Shown piece after piece: positions 10,039-18,000 of a stretch of 64,000 nt of DNA (the stretch's first letter is position 1; each line of letters begins with the position of its first letter). The translations under genes were made by a program, and so were the position numbers. The notes beneath the pieces were generated by a model that was not told the DNA's origin, searched no databases, and saw nothing but the letters and a program-made list of their open reading frames with translations. The stretch is from positions 62,001 to 126,000 of the forward strand of contig NZ_FUYM01000005.1 of the NCBI RefSeq assembly GCF_900167915.1, written 5' to 3'. The DNA comes from Rhizorhabdus histidinilytica (GTDB lineage Bacteria > Pseudomonadota > Alphaproteobacteria > Sphingomonadales > Sphingomonadaceae).

Positions 10039-10072
10039 GCCCGTCATCCCGGCCTCGGCCGGGATGACGGGC
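10039..10072. repeat. Perfect REP-like palindrome between convergent genes
   Basis: GCCCGTCATCCCGGCC and its exact reverse complement (16-bp arms, 2-nt loop) lie between the convergent ends of btuB and the response-regulator gene. The CCGTCATCC...GGATGACGG core recurs at 31715-31812, so this is a member of a dispersed repeat family. It may also act as a bidirectional transcription barrier. There is no T tract. Confidence 0.8.
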
Positions 10073-10084
10073 CGAATGGACGCC

Positions 10085-10711
10085 TCAGCCGGCGGCGGGC
10101 GGCCAGCCGGCGATCGCGGCGGTCCGGATCGCCGCGAGGATCGACGGCGCGTCGATCGCCGCCAGCGCGCGGGCCCGATGGATCTGCACCGCGCGCGGAT
10201 CGAGGTCGAGCATCCGGGCGATGTCCTGGTTCGTCTCGCCTCGGACGAGCCGTGCCAGCACCTGCGCCTCGTTCCGCGTGAGCCGGGCGAGCCGCGCCTT
10301 CGCCTCGGCCACCAGCGCGGGCGGCTCACTGCCCTGTTCGAGCAGGTGGAAAGCCCGGTCGATCGCGTCGAGCAGCGCCCGCATCTCATAGGGCTTGTGG
10401 AGGAAGTCGACCGCACCCCAGCGAAACGCCTCGATCGCGGCGGCGAGGTCGCTGAAACCGGTGACGACGATCATCCGGAACCGGTCCTTCCGCTCCGCCA
10501 GGGCACGGATCAGCTTCGACCCGCCGACCTCGTCGAGCTGAAGGTCGAGCACCACGCACCCCGGCTCGATCCTATCGATCGCGGCGAGACACGTCTCCCC
10601 ATCCGCATATTCGCGGCATTCGAACGGGCCATGCGCCTGCACGAGACTGACGATCGAGGCGCGCACGATCGCCTCGTCATCGACGATATGGATGATCCGC
10701 CGTGCGGTCAT
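10085..10711 (-). CDS. FixJ/NarL-type response regulator
   Basis: This is a 208-residue two-component regulator. The receiver domain (1-120) has the acidic pair in HIVDDEA, the phospho-acceptor Asp in VVLDLQLDEVGG, the switch Thr in VVTGFSD and the Lys in LHKPYE. A LuxR-type helix-turn-helix follows (about 140-200: LTRNEAQVLARLVRGETNQDIARMLDLD then AVQIHRARALAAI), closest in layout to FixJ. The receiver-HTH junction and length are typical. No histidine kinase lies next to it, so it is an orphan here and its signal is unknown. It converges with btuB and reads away from the AT-rich region that may carry its promoter. Confidence 0.9.
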   Translation of the reverse strand: MTARRIIHIVDDEAIVRASIVSLVQAHGPFECREYADGETCLAAIDRIEPGCVVLDLQLDEVGGSKLIRALAERKDRFRMIVVTGFSDLAAAIEAFRWGAVDFLHKPYEMRALLDAIDRAFHLLEQGSEPPALVAEAKARLARLTRNEAQVLARLVRGETNQDIARMLDLDPRAVQIHRARALAAIDAPSILAAIRTAAIAGWPPAAG

Positions 10712-11333
10712 CGCATGTCCGCGCCCCCGCGCACCATATTGCCTATCCCAAAAGCCCTGCGTTTATAGATACTTACCCTAAGAGAACGATCGATCAACAA
10801 AAAACCCGCATAAATTTGTTTCGTTTCCGTAATTTTATACGACTTTCGTCGCAACAAAGCACCGCTTCAACAGACCTTGCGAAGTGGTGTGGGCTCGGGA
10901 TGTCGTATATGGCGGCAACCGAAGCCCCCCTGCGGACATTCATCCGGGTCATCCGGGGCTTTTCGACTGATTATTGTTATAATCGATAAGCGTATCGACA
11001 GTTCACGTAATTTTTTTACAAGAGCTAACATGGATCAGTGTATAGGAGATTTGATCGATACCACCAGGATAGCAGCCATTACTGTCCCGCGCGTCGCTGC
11101 GGACCGCGGACGGAAGCGGCGGCGCCATGGCTATAATCCATCGCCAGGGGCCGCTTCCCCGGTTTTTTACCTAAGGCCCGATCGCCGGGACGGCACCCTG
11201 CCGCTACGGCAATCGCGCCTGTCGGCGACGGATCATCCTTTCGTCGAAGCAGGCCGGGCGCAACAGGCTGTTAACGGCTTTCCGCTACCAGATGGGCACG
11301 GGGCGCGACGTCCCGAACGACGGGAAGACGGGC
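10712..11333. other. AT-rich intergenic region, no supported gene
   Basis: These 622 bases separate the divergent FixJ-like regulator and the cheY-cheB operon. The segment 10740-11060 is far more AT-rich than its surroundings (runs such as CAACAAAAAACCC, TAATTTTATACG and TAATTTTTTTAC), as expected of promoter DNA. Open frames at 10702-10989 and from 11030 have unnatural composition and no recognisable motif. No tRNA, riboswitch or clear terminator was seen. Confidence 0.5.
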
Positions 11334-11702
11334 GTGCCCAAGACGATCCTCACCGTGGATGATTCATCTTTCATCCGCAAATTGCTGCGCATGGCCCTGT
11401 CGGGGCAGGGCTTCCTCGTGGCCGAGGCGGAGGACGGCGTCGCCGCGCTCGAATGGCTCGACGCCCACGACCGGCCCGACGTGATGATCACCGACATCAA
11501 CATGCCGCGCCTCGACGGTTTCGGCCTGGTCGCGGCGGTACGTGCCCAGGATCGTCACCACGGCATGCCGATCCTCGTCCTGTCGACCGAAAGCTCCGCC
11601 GACAAGCAGGATCGCGCCCGCACCGCCGGCGCCGACGGCTGGCTCGTCAAACCCTTCGATCCGGCACAGCTCGCCAGTGCGATCGAAAGCGTCTCGCCGT
11701 GA
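11334..11702 (+). CDS. CheY-like single-domain response regulator
   Basis: This 122-residue receiver has no output domain, so it likely signals by protein contact as CheY does at the flagellar switch or in chemosensory modulation. Visible residues are the acidic pair in LTVDDSS, acceptor Asp in VMITDINMPRLDG, Ser/Thr in VLSTESS and Lys in LVKPFDP. I prefer the GTG at 11334, which gives the usual M-(P)KTILTVDDS start and is preceded by GGGAAG. An ATG at 11292 would add 14 residues of non-family sequence with no ribosome-binding site. It is followed 13 nt later by cheB. No CheA, CheR or receptor is in the window. Confidence 0.88.
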   Translation: MPKTILTVDDSSFIRKLLRMALSGQGFLVAEAEDGVAALEWLDAHDRPDVMITDINMPRLDGFGLVAAVRAQDRHHGMPILVLSTESSADKQDRARTAGADGWLVKPFDPAQLASAIESVSP

Positions 11703-11715
11703 GGAAGCTGCCGGC

Positions 11716-12795
11716 ATGATTCCCGCCCGTACCAAGGCCCGCGTCCTCGTCGTCGATGATTCCCTCACCATGCGGGCCTTCTTCGGCTCGATCTTCGACC
11801 GTGCGCCGGGTGTCGAGGTGGTCGGCACCGCCGCCAGCGCCGAGGAAGCGCGACGGATGATCGTCCAGCTCCGCCCCAACGTCATGACCCTCGATATCGA
11901 GATGCCGGGAACGAACGGCCTCGACTATCTGGAGGAGGTGATGCGCGATCGGCCGATGCCGGTGATCATGCTGTCCTCGCTCACCCAGAAGGGAGCCGAA
12001 GCCTCGTTCCAGGCGCTGGAGCGGGGCGCGCTCGACTGTTTCCCCAAGCCGACGTCGGAGAATCGCGAAGAATTCACGCGGCGGCTGAGCGCGCTGGTCG
12101 TCGCCGCAGCGAACGGCTCGGCGCGATCGGCGCGTTACGCCAAGGACCATCCCGCGCGCGCCGGGGGATCGCACCATCACCACCAGCACCCGCCGGCCTT
12201 CGACTGGAACGGCAGGATCGCGGTGATGAGCGCCTCGACCGGCGGGGTCGACGCGCTGCTCCAACTGCTGCCCGGCCTGCCCGCCGACGGCCCGCCCATC
12301 GTCATCTCGCTGCGGATCGAGCCCGAATTGGTCGCGCCGCTGATGCAGCGGCTCAAGGCGCATTGCCACGCCCGGGTGGTGCTCGCCGAGGACGGTCGGC
12401 CGCTGCGCCAAGGCGAGGTCCAGATCGCCTGCGATCCCGGCACCCATGCGGTGATCGACCGCTGGCCCGATCCCGCGATCAAGCTGCTGCGGACCGATCC
12501 CGTCAACGGCGCGCGTCCCTCGGCCAGCCTGTTGTTCGCGACCGCCGCCCGCACCGCCGGGGCGAATGCGATCGGCGCGATCCTCACCGGGATCGGTACC
12601 GACGGCGTCGCCGGCATGAAGGTCCTCCACGCCAGCGGTGCGCTCACCATCTCGCAGGACTCGCCGAGCTGCCTCGTCGATCAGGCGCCCGCCGCCGCCC
12701 GCGCGGCGGGGGCGATCGCGCTCGACCTGCCGATCGAGGCTATCGTCCCCGCGATCCTCGACGGCTGCCGCGCCGCCGACGGCGTCCTGGCCTGA
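11716..12795 (+). CDS. cheB: CheB-type methylesterase/response regulator with altered active site
   Basis: The product (359 residues) has a receiver domain (acidic pair D14/D15, phospho-acceptor D60 in TLDIEMPG, switch LSS at 86-88, K111). A His-rich linker (HHHHQH, 153-158) leads to a CheB methylesterase domain from about 167. CheB normally removes methyl groups from chemoreceptor glutamates using a Ser-His-Asp triad. Here Ser174 (SASTGG) and Asp296 (LTGIGTDG) are present. The position of the catalytic His, which numbers exactly +10 from E. coli S164/H190/D286, is Arg200, in LRIEPE instead of QHMPPG. Catalysis is therefore doubtful; a regulatory or scaffolding role is inferred. The ATG at 11716 has GAGG upstream. 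Confidence 0.9.
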   Translation: MIPARTKARVLVVDDSLTMRAFFGSIFDRAPGVEVVGTAASAEEARRMIVQLRPNVMTLDIEMPGTNGLDYLEEVMRDRPMPVIMLSSLTQKGAEASFQALERGALDCFPKPTSENREEFTRRLSALVVAAANGSARSARYAKDHPARAGGSHHHHQHPPAFDWNGRIAVMSASTGGVDALLQLLPGLPADGPPIVISLRIEPELVAPLMQRLKAHCHARVVLAEDGRPLRQGEVQIACDPGTHAVIDRWPDPAIKLLRTDPVNGARPSASLLFATAARTAGANAIGAILTGIGTDGVAGMKVLHASGALTISQDSPSCLVDQAPAAARAAGAIALDLPIEAIVPAILDGCRAADGVLA

Positions 12796-12810
12796 ACGCG
12801 GGCAGCGCCG

Positions 12811-13071
12811 ATGACCCCGGTCAGCCGATCCGACCTGCTGGCTCTGCTCGCCGACGAGCTCGATGCGGCGCATGCGCAGCTGGAGGCGCTCGGCCTGGCC
12901 CTGACCGACGACGTCGCGCTCGCGCATCGGCATCTCGTCGAGCTCCAGGCACTCGACCATGCCGGCCAACGCTGTGCCTCGGTCGCCACCATCCTGCGCG
13001 CCGAGGACCTCCATGCCGCGGCCCGCGACGCATCGCTCGACAGCATTGCCGGCCGGGCCGGCGGGGTCTAA
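12811..13071 (+). CDS. Small helical protein of unknown function in the cheY-cheB operon
   Basis: This 86-residue protein starts 15 nt after cheB. It is rich in Leu, Ala, Asp and His and predicted almost entirely helical, with heptad-like spacing (LLALLADELDAAHAQLEALGLAL, broken by Asp-Asp). It has no signal peptide or membrane segment. I recognise no family; a small adaptor or chaperone for the chemosensory proteins is only a guess from position. Its stop overlaps the stop of the convergent glycosyltransferase gene, leaving no room for a terminator. Confidence 0.65.
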   Translation: MTPVSRSDLLALLADELDAAHAQLEALGLALTDDVALAHRHLVELQALDHAGQRCASVATILRAEDLHAAARDASLDSIAGRAGGV

Positions 13072-14267
13072 TCCTCCGCGGCGAACAGCGCGATCAGCTC
13101 GGGCGCGATCCGGTCGATGTCGTGGCGGGCGGCGACGCGCTTGCGGGCCTCGCGTCCCATCCGCGCCAGTACCGTCCGGCCGGCGTCCATCGCGGCGGCG
13201 ATCGCCGCCGCGAGGCCGGCGCCGTCCCCCGGCTCGACCAGCCAGCCGCAGCGCTCGTCGACCAGTTCGGGGATGCCGGCGATGCGGGTTGCGATCACCG
13301 GCCGGCCAAGCGCGAACGCCTCCATGATCACGATCGGCAGCCCCTCGGCATGGCTCGGAAGCAGCAACGCGCGGGTCTCCCCGATCCGGCGGCGGACCTC
13401 GGCATTGCTGCGCCAGCCGAGCAGCTTGACCCGCCCGCCGGTGCCGGTCCTCCTGATCTCCTGCTCAATAGCGGCCCGGCTCTCGCCATCGCCGATCAGC
13501 GCCACCGACAGTTCGGGATGATCGGCGGCAGCGGCGGCGATGGCCGCCGGAATCTCGACCTGCGCCTTTTGCGGGCAGAGCCGGCCGACCGACAGCAGCC
13601 GCGCACTCATGGAAGGCGGCGGCGGCGCGGCCGGATAGGCGCGCAGGTCGACGCCGCACGGGATCACCCGGATCCGGCCCCACAGGCTTTCGGGCAGGTG
13701 CGCGCGCAGCCGATCGCGGCAATAGTCGCTGATCGCGACCACCGCCTGTGCATGGAGCGCCTTCTCGGTGAGGCTGTTCACGGCGAACCGGTCCAGCTCG
13801 TCAGGCCCGTGGACGGTGAAGCTGTAGCGAGGCCCGCCCAGCCGCCGGCACAGCATCGCAACCGCCGCCGCATTGGTCGAGAAATGGGCATGGACATGGG
13901 TGATGCCGAGCGCGTCGCAGCGCCGCTTCAGCCGGATCGCCTGGGCCAGATAGGCGGCATGGCGGATCGTTCCCCCGCCGGCAGCGCGTCGCAGCGCGGC
14001 CGCCGCCTCCAGCATCTCCGCGAAGCGGCGCGGATGACGGAGCGCCTGCACCGCGAGCCCCCCGGCCAGCCGGCCGGCCTGGCCGGTCAGCAGATATTCG
14101 GTCCGCCCGCGCTCCGCCATGTCCTGCGGATCGACCAGCCGTTCCGACCAGTGTCGCACCGCGAAGCGCTTGACCGGCACTCCGGCCCGCTCGATCGCGG
14201 CGATCTCGCGCCGGATGAAGGTGGTGCTGGTCATCGGATAGCTGTTGAGCAGATAGGCGAGCTTCAT
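13068..14267 (-). CDS. Glycosyltransferase family 4 (GT-B fold)
   Basis: This 399-residue retaining glycosyltransferase probably acts on a cell-surface or exported glycan. The N-terminal acceptor domain begins MKLAYLLNSYPMTSTTFIRREI, and FSTNAAAVAM and VHGPDELDRF follow. The C-terminal nucleotide-sugar domain has LLSVGRLCPQK, ALIGDGESR, LPSHAEGLPIVIMEAFALGRPVI and GWLVEPGDG, including the E-x7-E type motif of GT4 enzymes. Its start overlaps the stop of the upstream oxidoreductase (ATGA), so three genes are translated as one unit. The sugar donor cannot be told from sequence. Confidence 0.9.
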   Translation of the reverse strand: MKLAYLLNSYPMTSTTFIRREIAAIERAGVPVKRFAVRHWSERLVDPQDMAERGRTEYLLTGQAGRLAGGLAVQALRHPRRFAEMLEAAAALRRAAGGGTIRHAAYLAQAIRLKRRCDALGITHVHAHFSTNAAAVAMLCRRLGGPRYSFTVHGPDELDRFAVNSLTEKALHAQAVVAISDYCRDRLRAHLPESLWGRIRVIPCGVDLRAYPAAPPPPSMSARLLSVGRLCPQKAQVEIPAAIAAAAADHPELSVALIGDGESRAAIEQEIRRTGTGGRVKLLGWRSNAEVRRRIGETRALLLPSHAEGLPIVIMEAFALGRPVIATRIAGIPELVDERCGWLVEPGDGAGLAAAIAAAMDAGRTVLARMGREARKRVAARHDIDRIAPELIALFAAED

Positions 14268-15178
14268 AGGCGGCGTGCCTGCTCGACGAGGCGGGCCACC
14301 TCGACCGTCCGCGCATGGCTGATCACCGGGCTCTCGATCGCCCCGGCGCGGTGGAGCGCGACGAAATGCTCGATCTCATGGGCATAGGGGCTGGCGCCGA
14401 ACGGATGCCAGCGCGCCGAACCCCGGCTACCGAGATCGCCCAGCCGCCGCACCAGCGGGTTCTGCCGGGCATGGCGCCACAGCGGCGAAGGTGCCGCCCG
14501 GCCGGGGCCGGTGAAGCGCAGCCGCTGCGCGGTCAGCAGCGGCGGCTGCACCTCGACCGCACCCCCGTCGCCGACAATCCGCAGGCTGTTGTCGAGCCGC
14601 TCGACGAAGGAGACGGCAAGGTCGGAGACTCCGCCGCCCGCATGGTCGAGCGTCAGGCGCGCGGCGACATCGATCCCGGCGGCGTCGCGATCGACCGAGC
14701 AACGCATCCCCCGCACGGGGCCGAGGGCGATCAGTGCAAGCATCAGCGGATATACCGCCCGGTCGGCGAGCACCCCCCCGTCCGCCTCGAACAGCCGGGG
14801 GTGATCGGCGCGGCGGACGCGATAGCCGAAGCTCGCCTCGACGCGGGCGGGCGCACCGATCCGGCCCGACCGCACCGCGGCCAGCGCCGCCGCCACCGCG
14901 GGCAGGAACGGCGTGGCGACCGCCTCCATGTAGAGCAACCCGGTCCGGCGCGATTCCGCCACCACCGCCTCCGCCTCGGCGACGCCCATCGTCGCGGGCT
15001 TCTCGCACAGCACCGCCTTGCCGTCGGCGAGCGCGGCGAGCGAGCGGGCGGCATGGTCGCGATTGCGCCCGGCGATATAGACAGCGTCGGCCTTATCCTC
15101 GCCGACATCGCCAACCAGCGCGCGCATCGTCGCCGCCATCCGGCCGCGTCCGATCACGGCGAAGCGCAGCGACGGCAT
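14264..15178 (-). CDS. Gfo/Idh/MocA-family NAD(P)-dependent oxidoreductase
   Basis: This 304-residue oxidoreductase is likely to act on a sugar or sugar nucleotide. It has an N-terminal Rossmann fold (FAVIGRGRMAATM), the family EKP motif (VLCEKPATM) and a C-terminal alpha/beta domain. The position often held by the catalytic His is Tyr (ADRAVYPL), as in the dihydrodiol-dehydrogenase-like branch. ATG overlaps are seen on both sides: its start at 15178 overlaps the stop of the preceding oxidoreductase, and its stop overlaps the glycosyltransferase start. The Ala- and Arg-rich reading upstream of 15178 in the same frame belongs to another gene and is not part of this protein. Confidence 0.87.
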   Translation of the reverse strand: MPSLRFAVIGRGRMAATMRALVGDVGEDKADAVYIAGRNRDHAARSLAALADGKAVLCEKPATMGVAEAEAVVAESRRTGLLYMEAVATPFLPAVAAALAAVRSGRIGAPARVEASFGYRVRRADHPRLFEADGGVLADRAVYPLMLALIALGPVRGMRCSVDRDAAGIDVAARLTLDHAGGGVSDLAVSFVERLDNSLRIVGDGGAVEVQPPLLTAQRLRFTGPGRAAPSPLWRHARQNPLVRRLGDLGSRGSARWHPFGASPYAHEIEHFVALHRAGAIESPVISHARTVEVARLVEQARRL

Positions 15179-16308
15179 CACTCGTCCCAGTCCATCGGCG
15201 CGATCGGGGCGAAGGCCGTGCGCGGACGATGGTCGCCGCCCGCCTGCATCGCCAGCGCGACCTCCGTCAGGTGGAGCGCGAAATCGCCGGCCAGGCGCGG
15301 TTCGCGCCCCTCGGCGACCGCCCGCGCCATCTCGGCGACACCGAGCGCGAAATTCATCGCGGCCGTGCCGCGCCGTCCGGCCATCGGGTGACGGCCGCCG
15401 CGGGGCCGGGCCGTCGTCGCGAAGGGGCTGTCGATCAGCCGACGGCGGAGGACGTGGCGGCGCCGGATGCGCACCCGGGCGTCGTTCGCCCAGGCCTCGT
15501 CGATCTCGAGCACGCCGTCGTCGCCGAACACGCGCAGCCGGTGATCGTGGCGCGCGATGATCGAGCAGGTGAGCCGCGCCGTCATCGCGTCGAAGGAGAG
15601 CGTCGCCGAGGCATAGTCGGGGGCGGCGTGATCGGCACCGGTCTGCCCGGGGTCGAGCAACCGCGCCGCCCCGCCCACGACCCGTCGCACCGGCCCGAAC
15701 ATCGCCATCAGCCAGGACAGATAATAACCGGCATGTTCGAGCGTGCAGCCGGTGCGGAACTCGTCGCTCGCCGGCCAGGGCGCGCCGCTGGCCGATCGCC
15801 AGCGCGCGTGCGGCGCGGCCGGCAGGAAGCCGTCGTCGAGCTCCGCATAAACCAGCCGCGGTGTGCCGATCCGTCCCTCGCGCAGCGCTGCCCAGGCGGT
15901 CTGCGCAGCGCGCCCCAGCAGGCTGCACGGCGCCGAGGCGAGGTGGAGTCCCTTCTCGCGCGCCAGCGCGGCGAGCGCCTCGGCCTCGCCGAAGTCGAGC
16001 GCGAGCGGCTTTTCGCTCCAGACATGGCAGCCGGATTCGAGCGCCGCGCGGGTGACGTCGGCATGGGCATGGGGATTGGTGAGGTTCAGGACGATCGCGG
16101 GCCGTCGAGCGACCAGGTCGGCGAAGCCGGCCGCCGGATCGACCGCCCAATGCCGCGCGAAGGCGGCGAGGCGGACGGGATCGACGTCCCAGACGCCAAC
16201 GATCTCGAGCCCGGGGAAGGTGCGCAGCGAAGGCATGTAGAGATCGGCGACATAGCCCGCCCCCACGATCGCGATTCGGCTCGCCGGCCGATGGTCCCCC
16301 GCCGCCAT
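15178..16308 (-). CDS. Gfo/Idh/MocA-family oxidoreductase
   Basis: This 376-residue protein is the first gene of the oxidoreductase-oxidoreductase-glycosyltransferase operon. The NAD(P) fold is seen in IAIVGAGYVADLYMPSL, the family motif in WSEKPLALDFGEAEAL, and the C-terminal domain carries TLEHAGYY and FDAMTARLTCS. The pair of non-identical Gfo/Idh/MocA enzymes with a GT4 suggests synthesis or processing of a modified sugar, but the substrate is unknown. The start at 16308 lies 182 bp from the divergent LuxR-type gene. It is more Arg- and Ala-rich near residues 270-300 than most family members. Confidence 0.87.
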   Translation of the reverse strand: MAAGDHRPASRIAIVGAGYVADLYMPSLRTFPGLEIVGVWDVDPVRLAAFARHWAVDPAAGFADLVARRPAIVLNLTNPHAHADVTRAALESGCHVWSEKPLALDFGEAEALAALAREKGLHLASAPCSLLGRAAQTAWAALREGRIGTPRLVYAELDDGFLPAAPHARWRSASGAPWPASDEFRTGCTLEHAGYYLSWLMAMFGPVRRVVGGAARLLDPGQTGADHAAPDYASATLSFDAMTARLTCSIIARHDHRLRVFGDDGVLEIDEAWANDARVRIRRRHVLRRRLIDSPFATTARPRGGRHPMAGRRGTAAMNFALGVAEMARAVAEGREPRLAGDFALHLTEVALAMQAGGDHRPRTAFAPIAPMDWDE

Positions 16309-16489
16309 GGCGCGAGCCTAGGAGCCAAAACCGATCATCGCAACGCTCAGCGGCGGGGTATCGAAGCTCGTTCGCATATCAATGGCCTATCAATGCCCAG
16401 GTCATGTCACCGGGGGTGTCACGGTTGCTTCATCGGCCGCGATCATGCTCGCGCTTGTGTCGGATTTTACACAGTCGAGGATTGGCGAT

Positions 16490-17041
16490 ATGATCGGCGC
16501 CATGGAATCGGATCGCATAGAGAAGCTCACCGAAGCGCAGCGCGTGTGCCTGCGCATGGTTCTCATGCATCTTTCCTCCAAGGACATCGCCCGCGAACTG
16601 GGGATCTCGCCCCACACCGTCGACCAGCGGTTGCGCATGGCGATCCAGGCGCTGGGCGTCGCGAACCGCTTCGAAGCGGCGCGAATCCTGGCGAAATACG
16701 AGACCCCGAACGCATATCAATCAGCCGTATATCAATCGTCGCATGTTGCTCCACAGCCCGTCCATGCCACTGTCGGGTTGTCCGACATTCATGGGGTTCG
16801 GCAGGAGGACAGCGGCTATCACGGCAGTGCGGTTCGGGAAGAGCAGATCGCGTTCCGGACTCCCGCATTCGCTACAGGCGGCTTCGTCAACCTGCCCATC
16901 CCCACGCCGGGGAGGGAGCGTAATGACCTAAGCATCGTGCAGCGTCTGGGGTGGATCGTCTCGATCGCCATTGCCTCGGCGCTCGCATTCGGCGGACTTC
17001 TCGCCGGCCTCGACGCGCTGAAGCGCCTTTTCCAGGCCTAA
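16490..17041 (+). CDS. LuxR-type HTH protein with C-terminal membrane anchor
   Basis: The 183-residue product has a LuxR/sigma-region-4-like helix-turn-helix at the N-terminus (LTEAQRVCLRMVLMHLSSKDIARELGIS, then TVDQRLRMAIQALGV). A Gln/Ser/His-rich linker follows, and one hydrophobic segment near the C-terminus (WIVSIAIASALAFGGLLAG). This predicts a DNA-binding domain held at the inner membrane. ATG 16490 has GAGG 9 nt upstream; ATG 16502 is a plausible alternative, and a far-upstream start at 16382 adds non-family sequence. The signal sensed is unknown. A small helical protein gene follows after 74 nt and may be co-transcribed. Confidence 0.8.
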   Translation: MIGAMESDRIEKLTEAQRVCLRMVLMHLSSKDIARELGISPHTVDQRLRMAIQALGVANRFEAARILAKYETPNAYQSAVYQSSHVAPQPVHATVGLSDIHGVRQEDSGYHGSAVREEQIAFRTPAFATGGFVNLPIPTPGRERNDLSIVQRLGWIVSIAIASALAFGGLLAGLDALKRLFQA

Positions 17042-17115
17042 GCGCACCCGAACACCGTTCATCGTCGAAACAGGGACGTGCGGCCTGCGGACAGGCCGTG
17101 CGAAGGGAGCAGCAC

Positions 17116-17475
17116 ATGTTCAATCGCCAGACCATTCTCAAGCGCCGCGAAGTTGCGCAGGGCGTCGCCGACCGGCTGATGGCCGCCGAGCATGCGATCG
17201 ATCTCGCCATCGCGAAGACCGCCGAGCTCACCGGCTTCATCCCGGCCGCCCGCGCCGAGGCCGACCTGGCCTGCGAAGTCGCCCAGGAAGCGCTGGAATA
17301 TGCGGCGGAGAGCTTCTCCACGCTGGTCAAGGCGCGCGCCAAGATCATCGCCAGCCACCGCGAACTGGCCGCCACCAAGGACGAGATCGGCCTCAAGACC
17401 TATGGCCTGGGCGGCCTGGTCGGCAAGCCGTTCAACTCGGAAGTCCGCCACCTCACCGAGGTTGCAGCCGCCTGA
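17116..17475 (+). CDS. Small all-helical cytoplasmic protein, function unknown
   Basis: This 119-residue protein is rich in Ala and Glu, with long amphipathic helices (AAEHAIDLAIAKTAELTGFIP, then ARAEADLACEVAQEALEYAA), somewhat phasin-like in texture. There is no signal peptide and no membrane span. The ATG at 17116 is preceded by AAGGGAGC, a clear ribosome-binding site. It lies downstream of the membrane-anchored LuxR-type gene and ends in a GC hairpin (17480-17500). I do not recognise a family, and a function should not be inferred from position alone. Confidence 0.72.
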   Translation: MFNRQTILKRREVAQGVADRLMAAEHAIDLAIAKTAELTGFIPAARAEADLACEVAQEALEYAAESFSTLVKARAKIIASHRELAATKDEIGLKTYGLGGLVGKPFNSEVRHLTEVAAA

Positions 17476-17479
17476 GGCT

Positions 17480-17500
17480 CGCCCCGCTGGAAGCGGGGCG
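17480..17500 (+). terminator. GC-rich hairpin after the helical protein gene
   Basis: CGCCCCGCT, a GGA loop and AGCGGGGCG form a perfect 9-bp stem 5 nt after the stop codon. There is no T tract, so it may stabilise the 3' end or pause transcription rather than terminate intrinsically. Confidence 0.45.
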
Positions 17501-17547
17501 TCGCAACCATGCTTGACCGGGGAATGTCCTTATGATTCGGTCGCCGC

Positions 17548-18000
17548 ATGCTGCTCGCCCTGCTCTTCCAGCTCTTCTACCTGTTCGCGCTCGTCGCCGT
17601 CACCTCCTATGCGGGATGGCGCGGCGGCTGGCCCGAAAGGGTCGGAGCGGCGATCATGGTCGTCGGCTCGATCCTCACCGTCGTGGCCGCCAACTCCTTC
17701 TATCCGGGGTGGCGCTCGCCCGAAGCGGGGATCATCATCGTCGACCTGCTCGTGCTCGCGGCCTTCGGCAATCTTGCCCTCTCCAGTGATCGATATTGGC
17801 CGATATGGGTAACATCCTTCCATTTGATCGCGGTGACCATTCACCTGGCCAGTCTCGCCGATCGCTCGGTGGCGGCCTTGGCCTACGCGAACGCGCAGGA
17901 ATTCTGGGCCTATCCCATGCTGGCGGGCATAGCGGTCGGAACGTGGAACTTCCGCCGGAGGCAGGCCTCGATCCCCAGGGCGAATGTCGCGAGATACTAG
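17548..18000 (+). CDS. Small integral membrane protein, unknown function
   Basis: This 150-residue protein has about four predicted membrane helices: LLALLFQLFYLFALVAV at the N-terminus, IMVVGSILTVVAA, IIIVDLLVLAAFGNLAL, and WVTSFHLIAVTIHLAS with WAYPMLAGIAVGTW near the end. A positively charged tail follows. No catalytic motif is visible. Its last 58 bases overlap the start of radC in another frame, which suggests translational coupling. No strong ribosome-binding site precedes 17548, but it is the first start in the frame. Confidence 0.72.
   Translation: MLLALLFQLFYLFALVAVTSYAGWRGGWPERVGAAIMVVGSILTVVAANSFYPGWRSPEAGIIIVDLLVLAAFGNLALSSDRYWPIWVTSFHLIAVTIHLASLADRSVAALAYANAQEFWAYPMLAGIAVGTWNFRRRQASIPRANVARY

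Noticed and set aside
10702..10989. A 95-codon frame in the AT-rich gap
   Set aside because: No ribosome-binding site, no domain, unusual composition, and it overlaps the start region of the response-regulator gene.
14264..16150. A 628-codon reading that joins the two oxidoreductase genes
   Set aside because: The first half is an out-of-frame shadow of the upstream oxidoreductase; the real start is the ATG overlapping its stop at 15178.
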